Shown: positions 43,521-55,200 of the stretch, in pieces
Layout of the letters: each line of letters begins with the position of its first letter
Numbering within the stretch: position 1 is the first letter of the stretch
Assembly (NCBI RefSeq): GCF_020552705.1
Contig: NZ_JAJBZG010000004.1
Location: 124,001 to 188,000 of the forward strand
Origin: Christiangramia sediminis
GTDB taxonomy: Bacteria > Bacteroidota > Bacteroidia > Flavobacteriales > Flavobacteriaceae
Reading direction: 5' to 3'
DNA length: 64,000 bases
Notes under the pieces: model-generated
The model's database searches: none
The model's input: the letters and a program-made list of their open reading frames with translations, nothing else
What the model was told of the DNA's origin: nothing
Translations under genes and position numbers: made by a program

Positions 43521-44224
43521 AGAAAATTTTCAGTCACCTCTTTTGTAATTAGACTTTTATACCAGAATTTTAATTCCTTAGGTGAATTGTATACCTGAGT
43601 TATACTTTGTGTTTTTAGAAAACCACGGTCGATGATAAGATCAAATTGCTTGTTACCCTCTCCTCCCTTATGATGAAAATCAAGTAAAGTCTCCGAAGAA
43701 AAACCTTCAGACTCTTTTAAATCTTTGAACCATTTAACCCGGGAAGCCTTCATTTCTTTCGAATATAATGGAGATGAAGACCAGATATGTTCTTTCATGG
43801 GAAGTTTGGTCACGTTTCGATTATTTCCATCCCATAATAATTCATAAAAAGCAAGTCCGTTATGCCAGTCTACAACAATCATGGTGAAAGGCTCTATATC
43901 ATCCAGGTCATAATTGCCAAATAGCTCTTTCAGTTTATTTCCGGCCAGAAAATCTTTTACGACCACTCCCCTGCTTTTACGATATTCCGGTTTTCTAACG
44001 TGGGGTTTTTCGGCTCCATTCATCAGGCAGATACAACGTAAATTTTCACTTACCCCAATCCAGGTGCCTCCTGCCTGTTCATCTTTCGGAAAAAAAAGGC
44101 TTTTTCCTTTGTAAACTTCTTTCTTTGGAGGAAGCGTAGTTCTGCTTACAGCTTCATCCCTATTAGAAGTGAGTATAAAACCATTCATGGAGTCTGGATG
44201 GGGAACCAATGTGATTGTGCACAT
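43505..44224 (-). CDS. NRDE family protein (TANGO2-like)
   Basis: A 239-residue protein with the family signature MCTITLVPHPDSMNGFILTS then NRDEAVSR, and GGTWIGVSENLRCICLMNG. Cys2, exposed after Met removal, together with the NRDE motif suggests an N-terminal nucleophile fold as in TANGO2-type proteins. The function in bacteria is unknown; animal TANGO2 is linked to heme or lipid handling. It converges on apaG with a 16-base overlap. Confidence 0.9.
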   Translation of the reverse strand: MCTITLVPHPDSMNGFILTSNRDEAVSRTTLPPKKEVYKGKSLFFPKDEQAGGTWIGVSENLRCICLMNGAEKPHVRKPEYRKSRGVVVKDFLAGNKLKELFGNYDLDDIEPFTMIVVDWHNGLAFYELLWDGNNRNVTKLPMKEHIWSSSPLYSKEMKASRVKWFKDLKESEGFSSETLLDFHHKGGEGNKQFDLIIDRGFLKTQSITQVYNSPKELKFWYKSLITKEVTENFLQFKT

Positions 44225-44364
44225 GTTTAAGTCTCAAAAATTTTAAGGAAAATTACAAAAAAAGTTAAGCTTTCGTGAAGTGAGCTTACTTCTTATTTCA
44301 AACCACTTTATTTTTTTACCTTTAACGGAATTAAAATATACTAGAAAAAACAAAAATAATATTT

Positions 44365-46008
44365 ATGGGAAAAGGATTTTTTCACGTTCCGGTCGCTGTT
44401 AATGAACCAGTTAAGAGTTATGAGCCAGGAACACCAGAAAGAGAAGAAGTATTACTTACTTATAAAGATCTATGGAACGCAAATACTGAAGTTCCACTAT
44501 ATATTGGATCTGAAGAAATAAAAACAGGTGACACCAAAACTATAAATCCTCCCCACGATCATAAACATGTAGTGGGAACATATCATCTGGCTAATAAAAA
44601 ACATGTAGAAAAGGCAATTGCTGAATCCCTGGAAGCCAGAAAGAAATGGTCCAAATTAGAATGGGAACAACGTGCTGCTATTTTTCTTAAAGCAGCAGAT
44701 CTTATTGCCGGACCATACCGACAAAAAATGAATGCTGCCACTATGATTGGGCAGTCCAAAAATATTTATCAGGCTGAGATAGATTCTGCCTGTGAAATCT
44801 GTGATTTCCTCCGTTTTAATGTGGAGTATATGACGCAGCTATATAACGAACAACCGGAATCTTCTGAGGGATGCTGGAACCGCGTAGAATATAGACCTCT
44901 TGAAGGATTTGTATACGCGATCACTCCTTTTAACTTTACCGCAATCGCAGGTAACCTTCCTACCAGTGCAGCCCTTATGGGAAATGTTGCTGTTTGGAAA
45001 CCTAGTGACAGCCAGATGCTATCTGCTCAGGTTCTTATGGAAGTATTTAAGGAAGCCGGAGTTCCAGATGGTGTTATTAATATGATCAATGGTGACCCTG
45101 AAATGATCACTGATACCGTACTTGCAAGTCCTGATTTTGCCGGAATTCATTTTACCGGAAGTACAGATGTATTTAAAGGTATCTGGTCGAAAATTGGTAA
45201 TAACATCCAGAAGTATAAAACATACCCTAGAATTGTTGGTGAAACAGGAGGTAAAGATTTTATTCTTGCCCATCCAACTGCCAAAGCTAAACAAGTAGCT
45301 ACGGCAATTTCCAGAGGTGCTTTTGAATACCAGGGGCAGAAATGTAGTGCTGCTTCACGAGTATATATTCCAAAAAGCCTGTGGCCGGAAGTCAAAGATT
45401 TTGTGATAGAAGATGTTGAATCTTTCAAAATGGGATCTCCGGAAGATATGACCAATTTTATCAATGCCGTTATTCACGAAAGTTCATTTGATAAATTGGC
45501 CAGTTATATAGATAAAGCCAAAAAAGATAAGAATGCTGAGATCGTAGTAGGTGGTAATTATGATAAATCTAAAGGTTACTTTATCGAACCTACGGTGATT
45601 CTAACTACAGATCCTCACTACACTACCATGGAAACTGAATTATTCGGACCAGTGGTAACTATCTATGTATACGACGATAAAAACTTTAGCGAAAAGAAAT
45701 GGATTGATATCTGTGAAACTGTGGATAATACAAGTATTTACGGATTAACAGGAGCAATTTTATCTGGAGACCGTTATGCAGCTGCCCAGGCTACTGATTT
45801 ACTTCAAAATGCGGCAGGTAATTTCTATATTAATGATAAACCGACTGGGGCCGTAGTAGGTCAGCAACCATTCGGTGGAGCAAGATCCAGTGGTACCAAT
45901 GATAAAGCCGGATCTAAGATGAACCTTATGAGATGGATCTCTGTAAGATTGATCAAGGAAACTTTTGTTCCAGCGACAGATTACAGATACCCATTTATGG
46001 GAGAGTAA
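44365..46008 (+). CDS. pruA: 1-pyrroline-5-carboxylate (L-glutamate gamma-semialdehyde) dehydrogenase
   Basis: A 547-residue NAD-dependent aldehyde dehydrogenase, the second step of proline breakdown giving glutamate. It has catalytic Cys327 in YQGQKCSAASR, Glu293 in IVGETGGKDF, NAD-binding FTGSTDVFKG and the C-terminal VGQQPFGGARSSGTNDKAG, which is diagnostic of this branch. Length fits stand-alone flavobacterial enzymes. It is transcribed alone; a TACCTTTA sequence upstream is a weak -7-like element. Confidence 0.95.
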   Translation: MGKGFFHVPVAVNEPVKSYEPGTPEREEVLLTYKDLWNANTEVPLYIGSEEIKTGDTKTINPPHDHKHVVGTYHLANKKHVEKAIAESLEARKKWSKLEWEQRAAIFLKAADLIAGPYRQKMNAATMIGQSKNIYQAEIDSACEICDFLRFNVEYMTQLYNEQPESSEGCWNRVEYRPLEGFVYAITPFNFTAIAGNLPTSAALMGNVAVWKPSDSQMLSAQVLMEVFKEAGVPDGVINMINGDPEMITDTVLASPDFAGIHFTGSTDVFKGIWSKIGNNIQKYKTYPRIVGETGGKDFILAHPTAKAKQVATAISRGAFEYQGQKCSAASRVYIPKSLWPEVKDFVIEDVESFKMGSPEDMTNFINAVIHESSFDKLASYIDKAKKDKNAEIVVGGNYDKSKGYFIEPTVILTTDPHYTTMETELFGPVVTIYVYDDKNFSEKKWIDICETVDNTSIYGLTGAILSGDRYAAAQATDLLQNAAGNFYINDKPTGAVVGQQPFGGARSSGTNDKAGSKMNLMRWISVRLIKETFVPATDYRYPFMGE

Positions 46009-46031
46009 TCACATAATACATACATTATTAC

Positions 46032-46057
46032 AAACCGCTGTTTTCACAGCGGTTTTT
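46032..46057 (+). terminator. Rho-independent terminator after pruA
   Basis: The stem AAACCGCTG / CAGCGGTTT with a TTTTCA loop is followed by TTTATTTTT. The following 240 bases up to the next gene hold no gene; they must contain its promoter. Confidence 0.88.
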
Positions 46058-46295
46058 TATTTTTAGCTATATTCTACTGAATCATAACTAATTATAATTT
46101 TATACTAATCTTGTCGACTATTAACGTTTTTTAGCGAAAATTTAGGATTATTTAATATATTTCAGTTAAATTTATCTGCTAAACCACTTTCCCCCAATCA
46201 ATTGTGATTTAGTATTTTTATTACAGCCCCACTGTTTATTGCCCCACAAAAGAGTACCCTACACGATTATTATTTGTATTTAAACCTTAGCAACT

Positions 46296-49200
46296 ATGGG
46301 GAAAAAATTACTTTTGCTTCCTGTTTGGTTCTTCATATTTCTCCCAATTTCTATTTGGGGGCAGGAATGTCCTAGTTCTGTTTCTATATCGGCTGACACC
46401 GGTAATACAATTTGTGAGGGAACCAATGTAACTTTTACTGCAAGTACTAATAACGGTACAGCGCCATTCACTTTTCAATGGAAAATAAACGGTACCGATG
46501 TGAATTCAGCAACGGCTAATACCTTCAGCACCTCTTCCTTAACAAATGGTCAAAAGATTTCGGTGGTGGTTACCGACGCTAATGGAACATCCTGTTCTAT
46601 TACCAGCAGTAATTACACCATGACGGTCAATTCAAATAAAACTCCAACCGTCAGCTTAAGTTCCACTCCTTCTACCAAGTGTATTGGAACGAGTGTAACT
46701 TTTACTGCATCTAACACAAATGGAGGCTCGAATCCTTCCTATGCATGGTATGTAAATTCAAGTTCAATACCTGCACAAACATCTTCTTCAAATACATTTT
46801 CTATTAGCAATCTTGCGGCTGGTGCAAATAGTGTTCGGGTAGTTTTAACCAGTAGTCTTACGTGCGTCACATCGTCTACTGCAGAAAGCACTGCCAATAT
46901 TACAATTACAGATAATGCCACTATTAGTAGTCCTGGTAACAAGGATCAATCTGATGTTTGTATTAATACTGCTATAGATCCCATCGTATTTGCAATAGGC
47001 GGAAGCGGAACTGGAGCCAGTGTAACAGGATTACCAACAGGAGTAACAGGAAATTATAGTTCAGGCAACTTTACTGTTAGTGGATCTCCTTCGGTTGATG
47101 GTTCCTTCAATTACACAGTTACTGCAACCGGTCCTTGTGGGTCTGTAACAGAAACGGGAACAATAACCATTCTTAAGAATGCCACTATTGGTCTTACCTC
47201 AGCTAATAACCAACAAGAGGTTTGTCAAAATGAAGGCATTGCAAACATTACCTATGATATAGGTGAAACAGGAACCGGCGCAAGTATTAATGGTTTACCG
47301 AATGGTATATCAGGGGATTTTGCAGGAGGAGTTTATACTATCTCTGGTTCAAGCTCTGTGATTGGAACACATAATTATTCGATTACCGCTACTGGTAGCT
47401 GTGGAGATTCGCAAAGTCTTAATGGCTCCATTACAATTAACGAAAATCTTACTCCTTCGGTATCGATAACTTCTTCAGATACAGATAACACTATTTGTGA
47501 GGGAACCCAAGTTACCTTTACAGCAACATCCACAAATGGGGGAGTAAGTCCTTCTTATCAATGGAAAATTGGCACTACGAATGTTGGTACTAATAGCAAT
47601 ACTTTTACGACTAATGCTTTAGCACTGGGAAATCAATCTGTAAGCGTAGAACTAACATCCAACGAAACCTGTCTTACCCAGGCAATAGCCACAAGTAACT
47701 CGATTGTTACAATAGTCAATGAAAATCTTACACCCGAGGTTTCAATTAGTGCCAGTGATAGTGATATTTGCCCTGGTGATGAAGTAACTTTTACGGCAAC
47801 ACCTATTAATGGGGGTTCTTTAGCTTCTTACCAATGGAAAGTAGATGGAAATAATATAGGAACTAATAGTCCCACTTTTGTCACTTCGAACATACAGGAT
47901 GGGCAGAGCGTTTCTGTTATTCTTAGTTCTAATGAAACCTGCCTGGCAAACAATAATATTGAAAGTAATAGTATTACTATGGAGGTATTTCCCCCTGCCC
48001 CTGATACCCCAGGAACAATTTCAGGAAATACCGAAGTATGTTCTACCACAACAGGTTTAATATATTCGGTGTCACCTGTACAAAATGCCGACAGTTATAA
48101 TTGGTCTTTTCCAGCAGGTTGGAATATTACATCTGGAGCTGGAACATCGAGCGTTACTGTGAATGCCGGAAGCAGTAGTGGTAATATTACAGTTACTGCA
48201 ACCAATACATGTGGTGACAGTTCTTCTTCTAACAATTTAGCCGTTACATCAGTAAATGGAGTTCCTTCAAATCCGGGAACAATTACATCCAGTATTCCTG
48301 CAAATAATAAAACGGTTTGTCCCCCTTATGACTTATCTTTTAGCGTGGCAGGTAGCGGAAAACATAAATGGACCTTACCAACAGGTTGGGATATTTTGTC
48401 TGGTGCAGGTACTAACAATATTTCTGTCCGAATTACAGATGCCTCACCAAGTAATACCTATGATGTTTCTGTAGTAGCTCAAAATATTTGTGGTGATAGT
48501 GGAAGTTCCGTATTTACAGGAATCACCGTAGACAACCACATTGTAGCGAATTTCGGACCGGATATTACCATTTGCAAATCCCAAAACTCGGTACAAATTA
48601 CTGGAAACAGAAGTTTTGGAGATGCATCTCTTAATGTGCAATTTTCAAGCTCGAGTTCAGGTTCTTCGGGTTTTTCAAGTTCTACCGCAGGTGGAAATAA
48701 TAAAAATGGCCCCTTTACAGTAATTTATACACCAAGTCAGGCTGATAAAAACAACGGTCAGGTAACTTTAACCATGAATGTTCCTGCTCCAAATGGAAAA
48801 GATAATGATGGAAATAGATGCGGGGCATCGAGTGATTCCATGGTTCTTTATTTTACACCTAATGCTACGATAAGTGATCCTGCAAACAAGGATCAAACGG
48901 TTTGCATCAATACTGCTTTAAATAATATTATTTTTAATATAGGTGGCGGTGGAACAGGTGCCTCAGTATCAGGTTTACCTCCGGGATTAAGTGGAAGTTT
49001 TAACGCAGGTGTGTTTACCATTTCAGGAACTCCAAGCCAGGCGGGAACCTATCCTTATACCGTGAGCACAACAGGAACATGTACCGCTCAACAAATTTCA
49101 AGAGCAGGAACTATTACAGTTACTCCAAATAACACGATTACCGATGCATCAAACAAAGATCAGACGGTATGTATCAATCAACAACTTATAAACATGGAAT

Positions 49201-52200
49201 TTCCAGTAAATTCCACTGTAACCTCAGTTAATAGTACTGGTTTACCAACGGGAATTACGGGAAGTATTTCCAATGGAAAATTCATTCTAAGTGGTTCTCC
49301 TACTCAAGCAGGAACTTTTGCTTATTCCCTAACAACGGCGGGAACCTGCCAGACTGCCACCACCACTGGTACGATTATCGTAAATCCAGATGTGACTATT
49401 AGTAGTCCGGCCAATAGTGATCAAAGCCTTTGTATTAATACAGCTATTGATAATATTGAATTTACAATTACCTCTCCGGGCACTCACGCGACTGTAACCG
49501 GTTTACCTGAGGGATTAGACACCTCATTTTCAAATGGTATTTTAACTATATCAGGAATCCCTACAGAAGCTGGTGCTGTAGCAGGTGAAAATGGTGTATT
49601 TAACTATACGGTCCAAACAGAAGGAGGTTGTCTACAGACAAGTGAAAGTGGAACGATCACCGTTATCCCAGATCCAACGGCAACGATTTCTTATCCTGAG
49701 GATATTTGTACTTCTATTGCAGGTAGTGTAAATGTAAACCTTGAGGGTACAGGGGATTTTACGGGAGGAAATTTCAGCGCCACACCTGTCGGATTAACTA
49801 TAAGTGCAAGTTCTGGTGCTATAACTCCTGCTTCCAGCGAACCTGGGACTTATACAGTATCTTATAATGGTCCCGACACCTGCAAGCCTGCCGTGGCCAC
49901 GTTTGAAGTAACCATCATAGCCGAACCATTTGTAGAAATATCTTACGAGGATCCTTTTTGCAATTCCGATTCAGTTTTAAAAGACCCCATCTTCACCAAT
50001 GGAGTGGGAGATTATGAAAATGGAACATTTTCATCTTCTGAACCTGGAGGTTTGACAATAGATCCGGAAAACGGGAAGATAAATCCACAAACCAGCAGTC
50101 CCGGAACTTATGATGTATATTATACGATTGGTGAAGGTTCTGGCTGTAACGAGGTTCTTGTAACTACAGAGGTTATTATTACGCAAACTCCGCAAATCAA
50201 TATCTCTTATCCAGAAACAATTTGTTCTTCAGAAACATCCATCCCTGTAAACATTTCAGGCGAAGATGGCAATTATGAAGGTGGTGTCTATTCTGGTACT
50301 GGCGGTTTATCTATTTCTACAGATGGCACAATTAACGCGACAGAAAGCACCACAGGTCCTCATACAGTAACTTATATCATCGCCTCTGATGCCGGCTGTG
50401 CGGAAGTGATTGCCACCGCAAACTTTACTATTAAGGAGGCTCCATTAATAACAACAGATCCAGTTAATACCGGGGTATGCTCCAACAATCCTGCAGAATT
50501 TGAAGTTATTGCTACCGGCGATGATTTGATTTATCAGTGGTATAGAATTGTTGATGGTACAACAGAATCCATACCCGGGGAGGATGAGCCGATTTTAAGT
50601 TTTACAAATGTAACTTCTGCTGATGCTTTACAGTATTTCGTAACCGTTACCGGTGATAATGCCTGTACTGAAGTTACTTCAGAAACTGTAACCTTAAACG
50701 TTGACGAAGACATTGTAATTACTGAACCAACAGAAGACATTATTATTTGTGAAGACCAGGAAGAACAAGTTACTTTCTTATTTAAAGGACATGCCAACGG
50801 CGCACCATTGACTTTTGAGTGGATTAAAGATGGCCAAGTAGTAACCGAAGTTACAAATAAGATCGAAATGAATGTTTCCGAACCTTCAGGACCAAATGGA
50901 GAATATACAGGCACCCTTACTATAATCGATCCTGAATCTGGAGAGACTGGTGATTCTGGAGTTTATTGGGTAACCGTAGATGGACCGGATTATTTCACCT
51001 GTCCTGAAGCCACCTCAAAAACATTCACATTTAGAGTTGATCCAAGACCAGAAGCTCCATCGGTTACAAGCCAACAATTCTGTTTAGATGTTAATGCAGG
51101 AAATTTAACTGCTGCAGGCGAAGATGGAAATGATATTAAATGGTATACTCTTGAAGGAGACACATACACTTATATCGGTGACAATATTTCAATTGATACC
51201 TCATCTCCTAATACTTTCGAGTATTACGCGACACAAACAAGGCCTAATGGTTGTGAAAGTGATTTCTCAGAAAAATTAACAATAGAAATTCTGGACACCC
51301 CGCCTCCTGTTTCCTCTGAAATCATAAAATTTGAATATTGCCATAATGAGGAAGTTTTAGAATCTTTAGCAGTAACACCTGCCGAGGGAGCGGAAATTAA
51401 CTGGTACAATACGGCCGATGCTGAAAATCCATTAACATCTCCTCCGCTACCGGCTACAGATGTAGTAGGCACAACTACCTATTATGTTAGCCAGACATTT
51501 ACAGCAACCACAGGATGTGAAAGTGATATAACACCGGTTGAAGTAACTATAAAAGCCATACCAAATGTTGTTGTGGATATTGTTGGAGAAGAAAATACCA
51601 TTTGTCTGGGAAGCAGTATCGATTTAACCGCGACTGGAGCCGATACCTATACCTGGTTCCTGGGAGAAACTGAATTACAGACTGGTACCACTGCTGCCTA
51701 TCAGGCAACTCCCACCACCTTGGGAGAAAATATCTATACCGTGGTTGGAACGACCAAAGGATGCACAAACTCCTATAATATCTCGGTCTTTGTAGATGAT
51801 ACTTCAGTTGCAGGAAACTTGAATGCTCCGGAAAGAATATGTGTTTCCAGTGGTACTGCAACTCTAAGCCTGGAAAGCAGGGTTGGGGAAATTATAAAAT
51901 GGGAATATAAAAATGCTACCACTGCTGATGCGTGGACAGAAACAGAAGACATCGATCTAAATGATTCCAGAACTTTCACTAGTCTAACCGAAACCACTTC
52001 TTACAGAGTGACTGTTAAAAGTGGGGTCTGTTCTGAAGATACTGCCGAAGCAACAGTCATAGTTGACCAATTACCGGTTGGCGGTGAACTTTTATGGGAA
52101 TCAAATAGCGAACGTCTTTTCCTAACCTGTGAAAATCCGGCAGACGGTTTTGGTACTGATTTGGTATTGAGCGGTCATACCGGTGAAGTTGCATACTGGG

Positions 52201-55200
52201 AATATCGCAATGCACCTTCTAATACATGGATTAGAATTGAAACTAATGAGACTTTTTTAGAAAGTACTCAGATAGAAAGTGTAATCAATAATCTTTCTAC
52301 AACTTTTAGAGCGGTATTAAGTAATGGAAGCTGCACAGATGGTGTTTATTCTGAAACTGCCATTACAAGCGTTATCGTGGCAGATATTAAACCAACACCT
52401 GTAGAGGTTGATAAAGAGGTTATTTGTATTGGAGACCAGATATCTTTAACTTCAGAAACAGGTTACAGTTCAGAAGGGGGAAAATTTACAGGTGGAGCTT
52501 TTGATAATGCCGGGATTAAGAAAAATGGATGGGATTTTACAAATCCAAATGGTGGCTCTAACGATTTTGACTCCGCTGCCAATAATGGACGTGCAGACCA
52601 TTGGTTAAGAATGAACCCTCATGGCAGTAATCCAGCTAATGAAAAAGTTTATACTGCAAATATTACGAATCCTTCTACTGGATCTTTGGTGAATTTTAGA
52701 ACCTATTCAGGAAGTGAGGGTAATAAAGGATTTGGATTAGTAACCGGTGATAACGATTCTCATATGGAAACCCCGGTCTTCTCTCTTGGCGGATTGGATG
52801 AAGCAATCCTCACCTGGGATCAGGCCTATAATTTAACTGATGGTGCAACAATCATCGTCGAAATCTCAACTGATGGAGGAAATACCTACCCTGTAACTAA
52901 CGTAAATCAACCAATTGATTTTTCAAACCCAAAAATTCTTTATTACAATATTGGTGATGGAACCGTAGCCACCGGTAGTAGTGGTAATTACGACCATTTT
53001 GGAGAAGGAACTCCAGATATAAATCAAATGTCTATCGATCTTGGGGATTATCTGGGAATGAGTAATCTAAGGATACGTTTTACTTATATTGGCACCATAG
53101 ATGGTGATGTATGGGCGGTAGATAATATTGAAGTTCCAGAAGGACCTCAGGATATTTTATTGCAATGGTACTACGATGAGGACTTAAATGATCCTGATAA
53201 TGAATTGGAAGAGATAGGTGTTGTTAATCAATACACCGTAAACTTTATTCCCAGAAAAATAGGATGGAATGATTTTGAGGTTCAAACCAGAATTATTCTG
53301 GATAGTAATGGAGATGCCTGTCAAAGTATTGACAATTTTGAAACAATAAGAGTTTGGGCATTTGATAGGTATACTACTACGGTTACTTCAGAAGTAGGCG
53401 CTTGTGGTAGCCTAACTGTTAAACTTGACGCATCAGTAAGCGCAGAATATCAAGCAAAAACAATTACCGAATATCCAACCCTGGATGGTTATGAAGGTTC
53501 ATGGAGAGTAGAAGATTTAGATGGTAATGAAGTTACCACCGGCTTCACCATAACAAACCAGGATTCATCAACTGGCCTGGATCCAAAAAAAGATCCTAAT
53601 GCAATTTTCACAGCTGAAAACTTAGGTGATTATAATTTTAAATGGGTCCTAACTCCTACTGCGGTAGATGAGAATGATAATCTTATTGATAATTCTGGAT
53701 GTCCTCCAATTGAAAATCCATCAAATATCAACTTAGTAGACTGTACTACTTTGGATTTTGATGGTGATGATGATTATATCGATTTAGGAACAGCCGCTTA
53801 TACCGGTAGTTATTTTATCGAAGCCTGGATAAGACCATTTGACAGAGAAATTAATGGCTCAAGTAGAACTGACGCTTCAAAAGGAACAATCATTAGCGGG
53901 CCGGGATTTGAAATAAAAATGGAGGATTTACCATCTTCGGTTACTCCTAATACCAGATGGTACCATATAGCTGTATCCAATGGTGGAAATATTTGGGTAG
54001 ATGGAGTACCTATATCAGAAACAGCTACTGGAAAAGGGGGAGTAAGAACTTTAATTGGTGCAAGATGGAATACAGACGATAAAACAACCGAAAATCATTT
54101 CTCCGGGTGGATTGAAGAAGTAAGAATCTGGAATACAGCTCCAGACCTTAAGGAACTTCGTTTTATGATGAATCAGCGTATAAAACTTAATAATACTGCT
54201 TCAACAGGTTCTTTAATTGAAGGTGAAGTCGTTCCAAATTTGGAAATTCCGGATGGAATAAGTAGTTATTATACCGATGGCACACATAATCTCGATCAGG
54301 ATGGAGATCGATTTTACAATCAAACCTGGGGAGATCTTGCCGGATATTACAGATTGATATCTGACGAACCGGATCCATTAAATTTAACGGAATGTGCCAC
54401 ATTCGACGACAGCCTAAAACCTATTGGTGGATACACTCCAGATCATTCCATAAACAAAATACCGGGCAGGCTTGTAAATATTACCACAAACCAGGAAAAC
54501 ACTTCTCCCACCCCTTATTGTTCAGGGTCTGATGCTACGTGGGCGCAAAGCTCTACATGGGCCAGACCAGATGTATGGGATTATCCAAATAGCACATATA
54601 ATGGAACAGCTTTAGAATGGAATATCGCCAGGATTAATCACAATATTACCTCAGACAGCAAAGAGATAACCATGTTAGGTCTACTTTCTGAAACTGAGGG
54701 TGCCTTGCTAAGTATTAATGGTAATCATGCTATTAGGATTACACATTATTTATTACTTGATGGTAATATGGATCTTGTTGATGAATCACAATTACTTCAG
54801 GATCATGGAAGTATTCTGGCTAATAGTAGTAAAGGTTGGGCTGAAATTGACCAACAGGGAAGAATGAGTAGCTTTAATTATAATTACTGGACCAGTCCAT
54901 TTAGTAATCAGGGAACTGATAATAATTCTGGTTTTATCTTAAATAAGGTCCTTTTTGATGGATCAGATGTAAGCATAGATGAACCTCCTGTTAATTTTGA
55001 ACCAGGATACTTTTCGGCAGACGGAAATAAAACGAATCCAATTACCATTAGTGATGAGTGGATATGGGATTTTAGAGGCGGAAAAAATGATACTTATGCA
55101 GATTGGCTGCATCTTGGCTCAGCTTATTTAGAAATAGTTGGCGCTGGTTATTCTATGAAAGGGACTACCGGCAATGCTAGTTTAACAGATACTCAAAACT

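Noticed and set aside
50534-50914. 126-codon minus-strand frame inside the first giant gene
   Set aside because: Antisense shadow of repeat-coding sequence with no start signal or family match.
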